Source: Ochromonas danica
Lineage: Eukaryota > Sar > Chrysophyceae > Chromulinales > Chromulinaceae
DNA length: 64,000 nt
Reading direction: 5' to 3'
Assembly: GCA_015146655.1 (NCBI GenBank)
Contig: VKHL01000071.1
Location: 62,001 to 126,000, forward strand
In this document: positions 53,399-64,000 of the stretch, piece by piece
Position numbering within the stretch: position 1 is the stretch's first letter
Layout of the letters: every line of letters starts with the position of its first letter
The notes under the pieces: generated by a model
What the model was told of the DNA's origin: nothing
Databases searched by the model: none
The model's input: only the letters and a program-made list of their open reading frames with translations
Program-made: the position numbers and the translations under genes

Positions 53399-54882
53399 CT
53401 AAAGGAAGAGCTCACTCCCTGCAGAGATCTCACGAGCTGCAAAGAGAGCCAAACGAGGCACAGCGGAAGGCGTCGACCGATCAAAGACCATTGTTTTGAA
53501 GATATTTGGTTTTGTTCCAGTTGGTGTCAGGCGGATGAATGATGCCACACTTCCGAAACATCGACTATCAACACACAGCTTTCCGTCACAGAAGGCGGAA
53601 AGATCTTTTCTGGCTCTATCCAAGGAGTACGTGCGATGGAAAGGCAGCCAGGTGCGCGCTGCCATCACACCTTGTGGTAACTGTACTCCCTCTTGAGCCG
53701 CCTCATCCAAAACCACATACTGTCCCGTGAACTCGCAAACAAAGGCATTGATTGCGATGTCGCTCAAGGTGCGCACTCCCCAACCACAGGAAGATAATGA
53801 TTTCTGTGCCCCACTAGAAGGACTGAGACGAAGTCGGAATATCTGCAGTCGACTGCCTAATCCTCTCTGAACTACTCGATTTGTGCAGCGTCGTACTGAA
53901 CAAGCACAACGAATATTGCATTCTACCACACGGTGCTGGTCATAATCACCGTAGGGGATCAGCTCTCCGCGGTCGTTGTAGTTCCTTCCCGAGGCGATGC
54001 ATGAGCAGTCATTGACGTCATCGCATAGGTCTTCGCAGCGACAGCAAGGCAGAATATGCACACTGCGACTATTAGTAATGAAAGAGTCGCTGTCCAATGG
54101 CTGGGAAGTGTAGACCTTGTTGTCCAAAGGCTGAGCCTCGTCCAGAGCGTTCTCGAAGGTCACCGGAAGAGCTTCTTGTCCCTTGGAAATATCTCCTTTC
54201 ACCGCACTGTCTCCTTTGATGTCTTTCTCTCTGGCTATCCGGGCGTGCTCGGGACAGACAAAGCGTGCATGGTATCGCCTCAGTCGAAAGCCCTGTTTCA
54301 ACGCACAATGCAGATGGAGAGTGACCTTGCACGTGGTCTCATGGCATCCAATCGAAGCCCCGCGCTTTCCACAAGAGGTACAACTAACAAACGAAACAGA
54401 TCCAGTCGTTTAACATGTCGCCAATGAGCACAGTCAGTAAATCAGTACCTCAGACCATTTGCTCGGGTCAGCTCACTGCGAACATTCAGCCACTTGGAAC
54501 CAGTAAACCAGACACGAGGAGAGGCTATAGCGCAGGTGAAATGGGCAAAGGTACGCCCCTTCCCGCGATTGAGAGAGAACTTGGACACCCAGACGCCATC
54601 CACGTCAGCGAAGGGCACTTCGTCGGAAGACTTCATATCCTCATCTTCGTGGTCGTCAAAGGTCTCCGCAAAGCTTGAAGAGCTGGTGACCAGTCGCCTC
54701 AATAGGCGGCCGAAATCGTGTCCCTCCTTGCAGAAAGCGCAAATGTCTGTCGCGATGTCCAGAGGTCTTGTCTCGTCAAAGACATCTTCAACGTATTCCC
54801 CACCCGACTTCTTCTCTGGCGTAGAAGACAAGTCTCTTGACGATGACTTTGCTTTCTTTCTTTCACCACTTAGCGTTCTCAT
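53399..54882 (-). CDS. PHD plus SET-domain protein with degraded SET motifs
   Basis: Two exons (54882-54449, 54383-53399) give 472 residues. Residues about 45-180 form an extended PHD finger (ICAFCKEGHDFGRLL, AHFTCAIASPRVW, SCTSCGKRGASIGC, TLHLHCALKQGF, FVCPEHAR). About 255-320 is Cys-rich like a pre-SET zinc cluster (CCRCEDLCDDVNDCSC, CNIRCACSVRRC). A SET domain follows with GWGVRTLSDI and FVCEFTGQYV. The RFINHSCxPN motif is altered to ASFIRLTPTGTKPN, and the chain stops at GSELFL, just before the ELxxDY tyrosine. So it resembles SUV39-type histone lysine methyltransferases but is probably inactive, unless a further 3' exon was missed. Confidence 0.75.
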
Positions 54883-55040
54883 TCCTTTCTGTTTTGACCA
54901 TGTCTTGTTTTACCATTTTACCGCTTTGTGTTAAAACATGTCAAAACCTTTCCCATACCATCCACCGCCAAAGATCGTCCAAACACTGTATTTTAGATTG
55001 GACCATTGGAATTCGGAACTCATCGCTCGGGTCTGGTGAA
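54883..55040. promoter_or_regulatory. Divergent promoter of SET and transporter genes
   Basis: 158 bases between opposing starts. The transporter frame stays open through it, so its start could lie further upstream; the ATG at 55041 directly before the first hydrophobic region was chosen. Confidence 0.4.
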
Positions 55041-56822
55041 ATGAGCTCCAATGTCAGTAATAAAGATGGCTTTGACTTCTTGGTGACCTTGGTTTTTATT
55101 TTCGTCGCCGTCATTCTTCTCTTCCCTCTTAACATCTTCGTGCCTCTGGATCGGCGGATGGGCGCCTTGCTCGGAGCAGTTCTCTGCATGCTTTTCATCT
55201 GGTCTTTCCCTCGCTACCATAACGTGAATATTGGCCAGCAGGTGGACTTCTCTGTGCTGATCATCCTGAGCTCGATCATGGCGATCAACTTCGTGCTGCT
55301 GCGCCAGCCATGGATCAAGAAGATCACGGGGCAGATCCAGTACATGATACGAGAAGATGTAGATCGAGGCTTCTATGCTGTCTCGCTAGTCGCTCTGTTC
55401 GCCTCGCCTTTCATCACCAATGATGGTCTGTGCTTGATGCTCGTGCACCCCGTGCTGGACGCCTTCGCCCACGAGACAGAGTCTCTCAAGACACTCTCCC
55501 TGCAGCCCGCTACTCCTTCTGCACCAACCGCTTCTACCTCGAGAAGGTTATGCCCCAGCGACGCTCTCTTCTTCATGCTGAACATCGCTTGCTCTGCGAA
55601 CATCGGCTCGTCGCTGACCTACACGGGCAACCCGCAGAACATTATCGTGGCTCGCTATCTGGGCAACTACATGAATGGTGGTATCTTCTGTATCTTTATG
55701 ATCCTGCCAGTTGGAATCAGCTGGATCGTGTCAGTATACGTCTTAAACTATTTCCGCAAGCGAGCGGCTGCAGCCTATCAGAGCGACCACTCCCTCAACA
55801 TGCACCACCTCAGCCTGCTAGACCACGGCAAGGAAGAAGGTGACGAGGAAGACGAGGAGAAGAGATCCGATCATGGCCAGGAGATGACAGTTATCTCACC
55901 ATTACAGAAGCATGTCCAGAGAGAGGAAGGTTCAGAGCTGGACTGCCCCAGCGGACCTGTTGCTCTGGACGAGAAGAGCGCTGAATACAAGCACGAGCAT
56001 GAAGGATCCACATTGAGAGACCGCTGCCCACCCGTCCATCAAGAGGATGAGGAGCACGGCTCAAGGAATGGTTTGAGTTCTCCCAGAGAGGGATCGCAGA
56101 AGATTCATAATGACGGAGTGCGCTGGGATGTGGTCAATGCTCCTTACATCGTCTTCACCGCTCTGGTCGTCATCATGGTGCTTGAGTTCACTGGTGTTGT
56201 TCCTCTCGCTGGTCTCTTCGCCTTCACCAGTGTGATGGTGGTAACAGGAGCTATCGGCTGCAATTACTACCTGGCCATGAGCAGATCGGAGAACACCCCG
56301 CAGCACCTCATGCAGCGTATTCACATCGTCAAACAATTCTTGGAAGACTTGTTCCACGAGCTGGACTATAATCTGTTGATAATCTTCATCGGACTGTTTG
56401 TTGTGTCGGGATCGTTTCTTCTCACTGGCACGCCCCAAGCGATCTGGACGGGAATAGCGGGACAGGCTGCTTTCACCACTTCTCTCTCCACCTTCACCAT
56501 CTCTATTTATATTATTTTGGCTTCTCAGCTCATAGGAAATGTCCCTGTGGTATTCATGGCGGTGGATAATATGATTGAATTGCCAAGGAAGGCACAGATT
56601 TTCGGCTGGCTGATGATGGCCTTTGTCTCGACTGTGGCAGGCAACTTTACTCTGGTAGGATCTGCAGCCAATATTATTGTGGTTGAGAAGGCCATGCGAC
56701 ACAAGCTAGCGCCTATTCATGTCGACGCGGTGCAGCATTTCAAATATTGTTGTTTGTTAACGGTCATCTGCATTGGCCTGGGAGCTGTTGTGCTGTACAT
56801 AGAAGCGGAACTTTTCCTGTGA
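55041..56822 (+). CDS. Ion-transporter-superfamily anion/Na+-H+ antiporter-like protein
   Basis: Single exon, 593 residues. About eleven hydrophobic helices lie in two halves, split by a 150-residue charged loop (about 265-365). Family signatures are the paired asparagine loops: SPFITNDGLCLMLVHP and ANIGSSLTYTGNPQNIIVAR in the first half, QLIGNVPVVFMA and AGNFTLVGSAANIIVVEKA in the second. These mark the CitM/ArsB/NhaD/SLC13 (ion transporter) superfamily. The substrate cannot be named: the SxTGNPQN loop fits the arsenite, silicon or P-protein branch as well as Na+/H+ exchange. The charged loop should face the cytosol and may be regulatory. Confidence 0.85.
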   Translation: MSSNVSNKDGFDFLVTLVFIFVAVILLFPLNIFVPLDRRMGALLGAVLCMLFIWSFPRYHNVNIGQQVDFSVLIILSSIMAINFVLLRQPWIKKITGQIQYMIREDVDRGFYAVSLVALFASPFITNDGLCLMLVHPVLDAFAHETESLKTLSLQPATPSAPTASTSRRLCPSDALFFMLNIACSANIGSSLTYTGNPQNIIVARYLGNYMNGGIFCIFMILPVGISWIVSVYVLNYFRKRAAAAYQSDHSLNMHHLSLLDHGKEEGDEEDEEKRSDHGQEMTVISPLQKHVQREEGSELDCPSGPVALDEKSAEYKHEHEGSTLRDRCPPVHQEDEEHGSRNGLSSPREGSQKIHNDGVRWDVVNAPYIVFTALVVIMVLEFTGVVPLAGLFAFTSVMVVTGAIGCNYYLAMSRSENTPQHLMQRIHIVKQFLEDLFHELDYNLLIIFIGLFVVSGSFLLTGTPQAIWTGIAGQAAFTTSLSTFTISIYIILASQLIGNVPVVFMAVDNMIELPRKAQIFGWLMMAFVSTVAGNFTLVGSAANIIVVEKAMRHKLAPIHVDAVQHFKYCCLLTVICIGLGAVVLYIEAELFL

Positions 56823-57319
56823 TTCATTTGAATAGCTCGTTTGGTTGGCAGTGAATTCTTGTTTTGATAATATATATTGATGATAATAGCTTACTACTTA
56901 AGCATATAGTGATGATGATGGTTATGTTGATGATGATCATGGTGACTGATTAGAAGGGTCTCGAAGAAGAGATGACTTTAGTATTAATGTCCTTATTATT
57001 ACATGAAACATGTACTAGTACTACAATTAATTCGAAGTAGCCCAACATACCAGATTCCCAGGTTTAGCCACCTGGTTGTCTAGGCTAGCAGGTTAGCCGG
57101 TTGGCTTGGTTGTCCGTTGACTCTTGTCACGCAAATAATAATATTAATCAGACTCTGTCATATGGTAACAGCAACAGTAACAGTAACGAACATCAGACTT
57201 CCCGTCAACACCAACAAGTAACATTAACAGACGATCTTTGAAGCTTAGAAGATATCCATTCTTTATCATCGAATAGACCAAGTGAATCATATTCAAGAAC
57301 TTCAAGAACTGTGTTGACC
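56823..57319. other. Intergenic region, no gene seen
   Basis: GATGAT and GTTAGC-type short repeats (about 56910-56940 and 57070-57115) and a CAGTAA repeat near 57168-57186. No gene recognised. Confidence 0.5.
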
Positions 57320-60300
57320 ATGGAAACCTCTTCCACCACCATCTCGTTAGTCTCCCCACAGCCGCGAGGGAGAGAAGAGAGTGAGATGGAAGAGATGCGC
57401 AAGGCTTTAGAAGCAGCGCAGAGACTTATTCAAGACCTTCAGACAGAGCTCTTGGTCAAAGAGCAGAGGATAGTGGAGCTGGAGGACTGCATCTCTGCGA
57501 TGTCTTCCAAAGAGAACTTGTTGGCCAGCAATGCAGCGGATCCTCCAGAACAACTCTCTCCCAAGAAGATGAAGAAGCTCTCTTTGCCTGACAATACTGA
57601 CTCTGTGGTCTGCACTAAGTCAGCACCCAATACTCTTATTCGAGAGCAACCATCCCTGCCCCTCCCACAGCCCAGCGAGGACTTGATCGCCTCGCCTAAT
57701 CGCAGCTTTGAATCACGCAGTCTGCATGGAAGACATGCCAAATCATCTATAGACTTGATGACTATGAAATTGAATGAAGGGAAGCAGGCTAGCTTGAAGA
57801 CCACCACTTTGGGTCAGCGGTTGGCGATGACGGCCAGGCAGCGCAGGCAAGTCGCACAGACTAATCGCAGCCGCAGTCCCGCGACCACAGCTGCGGCCTC
57901 TCGAAGCACAGGGAATTTGCAACCTGCTCCAGAAAACAACCGATTAGCCCAAACAATGCCATTGCAACCTGCTCCAGGCAAGCCCTCTGTGGATCGATTG
58001 AGCAGCACGTTATGTGTTGAAGATCCGCGCTTCCGTCTCCCCTCTATGGCTCTACTCATTGCACATGATAACCCACAGCTAGGCAAGACTATTCGCAACA
58101 TGGTTCTCAAGCAAGGGTCTGTGTTGTGTATGCTGGAGAGTCATAACGGGAAGGGCAGCAGTCACTTCTTATTGGGAGATATTGTCTTCAGTGGGGATTT
58201 TGAAGCTGTTGAGCACAGCTCATATGCCGAGCAGCGTGGTTCAGGATGTATTGTTCTATCACAGCTATATCTGGCAGTGGCGGACACGAAGAGTCTTCAA
58301 CAAAGACCAGGTCTACAGGATATAATGGAGATCGAGCTGCCCTTTGCCTCTCGCAGCTGTGACGATCTGGAAGCACTTGAGAACTTCTGGAAGCCCTGCA
58401 GGTCGCGTGTTGACGTGATCTTAGACCCTTACCACTCTAACAAGCGTTGGTTCCCTTATTTTGAAGGACGTCGCAAAATGGCCCCGCAGTTTCGCTCTAA
58501 AGGCGTGGGATACTTGCGATTGGGAGATGACATGAGCAATTTTGGAACAGCCTTCCTGTCAGCTGATGGAGGCCAGACATATCTAGACAATGGGGCATGC
58601 AATGCGATGCAAAAGCCGTCATCTCTTGCGATAGTTAGCACTGCCTCTCCTTTGCCTCTCGGAAGAACAAAATCCATTCGCCAACTAGTCGAAACCTCGC
58701 GTAGCAATTCAATCAATGAAGTGCGCGATGGGGAAGAGGAGGATGAGGAAGAAGTAGCAACAGTCTTTCCAGTGGACGCCACTGCGTTAGAGGCAGCTTT
58801 TGATGCAGTCTCACAGGGAGAGACTGTTGACCAGGTATTACTTGATCTCAGCCAGCAGATGGATCGATTAAGAGAAGAACATTCGAAGTGGACTGATCGC
58901 CAAGTAGCTCTTCAAATCCTTCAACAAACTCTATCCAAGCTAGGCGAGCGAAAGGGGTTAGAAGATCTTGTGCTGAAGACTAACAGCAGCTGTGGACTGT
59001 TTTCAGATTTGTTTCTGTGGCTGAGCGATTGCTTCACTAGAGTGTCGCACATCTCTGTGCTGACAGCTGCGTTGCGACTAGTGGAGGTCTTTGCTCCTCT
59101 ACGAGCTCTGCCAGCCTCACCCACTCTTGCTCTCGCTTGGAAGGCTTTGGTTGCAGAGGCACTCTACCTTCTTCGCTCTGGCAACCGCAATGTCGCAGAA
59201 GCTGCCAGTCAGACGCTCTTGACTCTTCACCGAGGCGGTGCTCTTCCACTGCCACACATTGTCGAGACAATTGATGACATTCTGAATGGTCATTCGAGTA
59301 GTGACAAGAAGAAAGCTAAAGTGGTCAGCAACACTCATAAAGTGCTTGCCTGGCTGCAAAGTGTCTTATTGGTGGAGAGATCTCAAAGCACACTGGAAGT
59401 ACCCTCTACCATCCTCACCTCTCATCAACTCTTCTGTCTTCTCAAAAGTGTCAAGGTGCTTCTAACTCATAGAGAAGAACCATCTAGAGAAGCTGCGGTC
59501 AATACTCTGGCACTAATCGTCTCTATTGAGGTTATTCAAATGAACCAACAAGGATCTCGATCATCTTCTCCAACTGACAGCCAGCCTAGTTCACCCACCA
59601 ATTCTCTGAGTACTAAGATCTCGATGTGGAAGAGTATCCTTGAGCAGGCTAACACCTCAGAAGAGAAGACTGCCCTGTGGCAGGAGATGCTGGAGGGCAA
59701 CTGCACGGAGAGCACCAAGGCGATAGTCAAAGAGATCATTGAAACAGCAGCTAAAGTTGGTGGCAAGATCCTCTCAGCTCTTTGTGCTACATTGTCTGCT
59801 TGGGTGGAACCTCAGCGATCCTCAGCCTTGTCTGTATCTGCGGGGGTGAAGAGTCTGAAGCGCAGACTGTCTTCGCATTGCAAGCTAAAGACCGCCGCTT
59901 CACCCTCTGCTTTACAAACACAGCTGCCAAATGAACAGTCGCAGTCGCAATCATCTCACCGAGATGCCCAACAAGGGAACTCTCGGGACCACCTTGCCTC
60001 ACTTTGGTATGAAACAAAACTGTTGCTCAAGGTCTGTCCCACTGGCCAAGATCACTGGGAGACGGTCATGCAGGCAGTACAAGGTGCCCCTGCATGCTTT
60101 AGTGGATTGATGGCTATTGCGGAGGAAAGGCAGATCTCTGTGGGCTCTCTCATCCGCAAAGTTCTGCCATTTGACGAAAATACCTCTTCTGCCGATCAAG
60201 CAGCTTCCGCAGCGCTTCATCTTGAGAGAATTGCACAAGAGGATCCTCCCGTGGCAAACCTGGCCAAGCAAATTGCTTACATACGAGGTACATTGCGAGT

Positions 60301-60511
60301 GAAGATAGCTGATGAAGCAGACTTTGCACAGGTAGGTCGACAACTTTTCCCGCCCTGTGCTTCTTGATTAACGAGCTGATCTTATTATGACATTATTCAG
60401 GCGCGACTTGCTATTGCCACACTGAGCAAACACTTGGAGCAGTTGAAATGTGCCAGTGATAGTCGAAGCATGACTTTGCATGATTTAATCTCCTCTCTAG
60501 AAGTTCCGTGA
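57320..60511 (+). CDS. Coiled-coil and HEAT/TOG-like repeat protein
   Basis: Two exons (57320-60331, 60401-60511) give 1,040 residues. A coiled coil covers about 20-60 (EEMRKALEAAQRLIQDLQTE). A Ser/Arg/Gln-rich linker follows. About 235-430 looks like a globular beta-rich domain (VLCMLESHNGKGSSHFLLGD; WFPYFEGRRKMAP) that I do not recognise. From about 530 the chain is helical, with hairpins typical of HEAT or TOG repeats (LAWKALVAEALYLLRSGNRN; EAASQTLLTL; EEPSREAAVNTLALIVS). The C-terminus is helical (SKHLEQLKCASDSR). A microtubule- or cilium-related role would fit the architecture (compare CEP104-like proteins) but is only a guess. The start is the ATG at 57320. Confidence 0.75.
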
Positions 60512-61180
60512 CGTCGTTGTGCAAGATTGCCATGGGCAGTGCTAATTTGTTAGTTTTTATATTCTTGGGTATTAGTCTTTCTCTTGCTAGCTTCTAAATT
60601 CTTTTTATGTTTGTTAACAACAATCAACTCGTGATATGGTGTGTTGGATCGTGTTCATCATATTTACAATGACACTCCACCGCATGTAATGTATCCTACC
60701 CCGCATGTAATGTGTTGATTCCAAAGGGGAGATATTGGACTCACTTGAATTGGAATACAGACTTGTGGAGACCGCTCTAGAGTACTGCAGGGTAGTAGTA
60801 AAGTACATACTCTACTAGACATCTTATTGTCATTCTTATTGTCATTCTTATTGTTGTTGTCTTTCCACTCCAACAAGTCCGGAAGTTGCAGTTGACAGCT
60901 CAACCGCTTTGTTTTCCCTCCCTCAGCCACCACGTGTTTCCCATTTGTCCGTTGGCTGCAGCGGACTTCTTTGAAGTACGACTTATAAACCAAAATAGCA
61001 AGGTTCTCTAGCAGGCTTTTGTTGGGTTGAGGTTTGGCCAACGGAATTCATTTTCTTTTCGATGGCCGCGTTCGTCTGCCAAGTCAGAAGAACTGCTGCA
61101 ATTGAGGAATGGAAGTGGAAGACGTCTATTCCATATTCTAATCAACCTTCACAGAAGAAGAAGTTCTTGTCATCGTCGTC
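60512..61180. other. Intergenic region, no gene seen
   Basis: Contains near-repeats of TACC/CCGCATGTAATGT (60682-60713) and three ATTGTCATTCTT units near 60824-60860. Open frames here lack a credible start or protein-like composition. Confidence 0.5.
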
Positions 61181-62000
61181 ATGGGAGGCTCACCATCTGT
61201 TTCAGCTTGTCCTAGTGTGGAAGGGAAGGGTCTTTGTGTTGTGCCATCCCAAGCATCCACTGTAGCCTACACACAAAGAGAATCCTTCGAGACAATCTTT
61301 GCCTATCTCACACCCGTTTATTACACCACTGAACCCTTGCTAGACTTTGAGAAAGAAGTGGTGGTCAAGACATGGAAGGAAATCATCAATGCTCGTGCTG
61401 CAGAGTTTTGGAGAATCAAGAAGGAGAATGCCGATATCCCCTGCAAGACTCCCATTCAATACTTTGGCAACCAGTTCTTTATTCGACTCCTCGAAGTCAA
61501 TCCCACTTGCAAGGGAATGTTCACTGGAGGCACCATGTCGAGAGGGGAAACCTTCGTGAAGATGATCTCTTTCATAGTGGACAAGCTGGAGGACGATGAT
61601 CGTCTGGCAAGGACATTGGAGACTCTAGTGAACTCTCATTGTCGCATGGGAGTGAAGGCAGTGGAATGTAAGTGGACTACATGGTATTTGCTTTATTCTG
61701 TTCACGAGCATGGATGTTGACTTTGTGTTGATTGTGTGTCATACAGTTAGTGTATTCGGGGATGTATTGTTCTTCACTCTGAAGAAAGTGCTTGGACCAG
61801 AATACACTCCCATCGCCCATGGAGGTTGGGTGAAGGTCTATTCAAAGCTTCTGACAATCATGTTGCCAAGGGTGATTGCGATCGAGTACAAGCAAAGAGA
61901 TCATATTGTGAAGGTGTCTCATGAGCGCCAAGATGTTGTTTTGGGCAAAGCGAAAGGTCGTGAAGGAGAGGAAGACAAACGCCCAGGTTGCCCAGTGTAG
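61181..62000 (+). CDS. Globin-family protein
   Basis: Two exons (61181-61667, 61747-62000) give 246 residues. After a 45-residue leader the core follows the 3/3 globin pattern: VVVKTWKEIINARAAEFW (A/B helices), FGNQFFIRLLEVNPTCKGMF (B to CD, with the conserved Phe), FVKMISFIVDKLED (E helix) and LVNSHCRMGVKAVE, where His in the F helix is the likely proximal heme ligand. G and H helices follow (DVLFFTLKKVLGPEY; GWVKVYSKLLTIML). A 40-residue basic tail ends KRPGCPV. Role in oxygen or nitric oxide chemistry is likely; no reductase domain is attached. The E-helix distal residue cannot be placed by eye. Confidence 0.8.
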
Positions 62001-62630
62001 CTGGAGTGAAAGTGGCATCTCTTGTTGTTTTTGTTGTTTTTTGTTGTTTTAGAGGATATTTACCATTTCTATCTTATTTGCAAACAGGCAAACGGTAACC
62101 GCAATTCTAAATCCTTGAGTGTTGGTGTTAAGTTATATTGTAGATAATAGAGTATTTTATAATTGTGTTGTCCCTATTGATGTAAATTCAACTTATCTCT
62201 AACGCTGATTTGGGTGATATTCTCATGTGATCGCATAAATTGGGCCAACCAATTACAATGGGTCATGTGACTTATCACGCCAGCGTTTTGAGTCTTGTAG
62301 TATGCTATAGTCTAGTTGTCTTGTTAAATCATATTGATTGTTTGCATTGATCGCATGCTATAGATTGCATAGAAGAGTTTACACAACAAGAACAGTAGTG
62401 CGTGAAAATAGAAAGTGGTCACTCAACAGCGATTATCAATCAGTATTTTGTATTCTTAACACACTTTACCATTTCTTTAATGTTGTCACAAAGAGCAATG
62501 TAGGATTACTAGCTAAGCCTTAAATATGTTCTCAACAACTATTAAAGCACTATTATCACCACAACAATCAAACCTTGCCAAGAAACAACAGCCACCACCA
62601 AAATAGAACCGGACCCTAACCATTCCGCGG
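62001..62630. other. Convergent 3' intergenic region
   Basis: AT-rich with TTGTTTTTGTTG repeats (62021-62048). No gene recognised. Confidence 0.5.
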
Positions 62631-64000
62631 TTAAATAACTGAAGCAAGCTTGAGGAAGTCATCTGCTAGGTCGACGAAGGCATCTAACGTGAGCTCTTCG
62701 TCTTTGGCCAGACCAGCTGCTTGAAAACCTTCCAGTGCCGCAACTCGACTCAACTCAGACAGACCCACACCCAAGGTAGTCACCTTCCGAGCAGCAAGTT
62801 GAGAGCACATAGTCACCACAAGCAATCCTGATTGGAGAAGTTGCTGCAACTGGTCCAGAGAGATGAAACCATCGCTATTTGCATCAACAACTGTGAACGC
62901 CACCATGAGGCGATCCTCCAAAGGCGCCTTCGCGCACAGCAAAGCCAAGCCAGGGCACAAAGAGGAAAAGTCTACACCTTCATGCTCTCCTGATTGCCGG
63001 CTTGGCGAGGAGAAGGCCGAGAAGAGGCGGTGTGCCAGTTGCAACGACATGTCCAAGTCCTGCTCCAACACTTGCGCACGTTGGAGATTCTGACCCAACC
63101 ACTTGCTCCATCCTGGCACACCCAATCGACCTGCATGACAACGTCCTCCAAGCTGATCCAAGAGATCTTCAGGGCGATAGTTCTCCAATCCTAACAAACA
63201 CGCTGCAGCGCGAAGTTCGAGCACCACAGAAGAAGGAGGGAAGATCTGGTCATTCAGCAAGACTTTCCTTGGATCGTCCTCATCATCTTCACTGTCAGAG
63301 AAGGCTTCCAGACGATCCTCTGACTCTTCTTCATCATTTGTTCTTCCTTCTTCACCGGTCATAATAGGCTGTGTTTGTTTGCGCTGGAAGCTGACCCTCT
63401 CGAGGTGATCCAAGAGATGTGACAACACTTTCTCAAACTCTTTTCTTGACCATCCAATCTCTTGAGCACTGTCTGCACGTCCTTCAAAGCAGACTTCCAA
63501 CCAATAGGCTGTAGCCTCTTCCTCTGCACGTGGAAGGTATTGATCGACAGTCTCCCAAGGGTGCAGCGAGAAAACGACTTGAAAGAGTAACAAGATCACA
63601 CTGTGAAGTGCACGATCACGATATCGGCCATTACTCAAGGGCACTTGGCTAGCTATGAGGTCAGTGATCACCTTAACTCGACTTTGTCCGACAAGGAAGA
63701 GTTGCAAAGCGATGGATGCTCTTTCAACAGAGAGCTCACCAGCTTGTGTAGGATCCAACGTTGTCAACAGACGATCGAGGATGAAGTCAACAATACCTCG
63801 CTGCAACACAGAGCTGACCACATAATGTCTCCCGACTAGACGCAATAGGGCGCGGGAGAGTGTAAGGGGCTTGACCAGATGGTTCTTGTTGCCCAAGGCT
63901 CGCAGGAAAGAGACGAGATCCTTGGGCGAACAACCACCTAGTGACAATAGCGCTTCACGAGCTTCAGAGAGAGTTAATGGAGCGCCTCGATAAGCAACAA
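62631..64000 (-). CDS. EF-hand protein, 5' end beyond window
   Basis: Open from the stop at 62631 to the right edge, over 450 residues, with no start seen (the frame reads AYRGAPLTLSEAREALLSLGG up to the edge). Mostly helical. One good EF-hand loop, DANSDGFISLDQL, lies about 90 residues from the end, and a partial helix-loop-helix is near the C-terminus (DEELTLDAFVDLADDF). A central acidic stretch (NDEEESEDRLEAFSDSEDDE) separates two helical parts. The whole resembles an EF-hand-regulated helical scaffold; I do not recognise the family. The ATG-like point at 63947 used by a naive reading is not a real ATG. Confidence 0.7.
   Translation of the reverse strand, partial: VAYRGAPLTLSEAREALLSLGGCSPKDLVSFLRALGNKNHLVKPLTLSRALLRLVGRHYVVSSVLQRGIVDFILDRLLTTLDPTQAGELSVERASIALQLFLVGQSRVKVITDLIASQVPLSNGRYRDRALHSVILLLFQVVFSLHPWETVDQYLPRAEEEATAYWLEVCFEGRADSAQEIGWSRKEFEKVLSHLLDHLERVSFQRKQTQPIMTGEEGRTNDEEESEDRLEAFSDSEDDEDDPRKVLLNDQIFPPSSVVLELRAAACLLGLENYRPEDLLDQLGGRCHAGRLGVPGWSKWLGQNLQRAQVLEQDLDMSLQLAHRLFSAFSSPSRQSGEHEGVDFSSLCPGLALLCAKAPLEDRLMVAFTVVDANSDGFISLDQLQQLLQSGLLVVTMCSQLAARKVTTLGVGLSELSRVAALEGFQAAGLAKDEELTLDAFVDLADDFLKLASVI

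Noticed and set aside
54837-55040. N-terminal extension of the transporter
   Set aside because: It would overlap the SET gene start and adds a non-conserved leader; the ATG at 55041 is more economical.
63603-63947. Start of the EF-hand gene at 63947
   Set aside because: That codon is not ATG and the frame continues in protein-like sequence to the window edge, so the true start is outside.
1-64000. tRNA, rRNA and spliceosomal RNA genes
   Set aside because: I looked for cloverleaf-type A/B boxes and known core words by eye and found none that I can support; tRNAscan and Infernal would settle it.

Overview
This is nuclear DNA of a eukaryotic microbe, with about 26 protein genes on both strands. 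The genes are compact. Introns are short (about 45-150 bases) and GT-AG, and reading frames were joined across them by eye with the standard genetic code. An ARL6/BBS3 GTPase and a Cep57-like centrosomal protein imply centrioles and cilia or flagella. A Crinkler-like nuclease-kinase gene and a giant EF-hand/ankyrin/WW/IQ/zinc-finger/glycine-rich protein are combinations best known from stramenopiles such as oomycetes. My best guess is a flagellated stramenopile-like protist; the lineage is an inference, not a reading.

Layout. 0-4.2 kb: two beta-carbonic anhydrase paralogs with identical intron positions but different targeting N-termini, flanking a repeat-rich unknown protein. 4.2-9.7 kb: a 1,710-residue scaffold whose centre holds about 31 regularly spaced QT motifs that resemble dynein light chain LC8 ligands. 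10-21 kb: a VHS-GAT trafficking adaptor, Cep57, a nuclear poly(A)-binding protein and a 1,718-residue F-box/kinase-like protein that lacks the ATP-binding lysine. 21.6-27 kb: a membrane thioredoxin, ARL6, a PPR-TrmB fusion and a Rab5-type GTPase.

27-43 kb is the most unusual part. It holds five tandem Atg8 loci, then the mitochondrial RNA polymerase gene, then ATG3, the E2 enzyme that conjugates Atg8. Two Atg8 loci encode Atg8-transmembrane-Atg8 fusions; their linker looks derived from the 5' flank of a copy-1-type gene. One locus has turned an intron into coding sequence. Two copies end exactly on the reactive glycine and one ends in Gly-Arg. The block also holds long perfect hairpins, repeated promoters, duplicated fragments of neighbouring genes, a Crinkler-like gene, a piggyBac relic and a copia-type fossil, so it looks like a fast-changing duplication zone.

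43-64 kb: ribosomal protein uL14, a Tudor-like protein, the 2,275-residue multidomain protein, a small zinc-finger gene, a SET-domain protein missing key motifs, an anion/proton transporter, a coiled-coil/helical-repeat protein, a globin, and an EF-hand gene that runs off the right edge.

Shared themes are autophagy and endolysosomal traffic (Atg8, ATG3, Rab5, VHS-GAT) and microtubules or cilia (Cep57, ARL6, possibly the QT scaffold). Only the Atg8/ATG3 grouping looks like real functional linkage.
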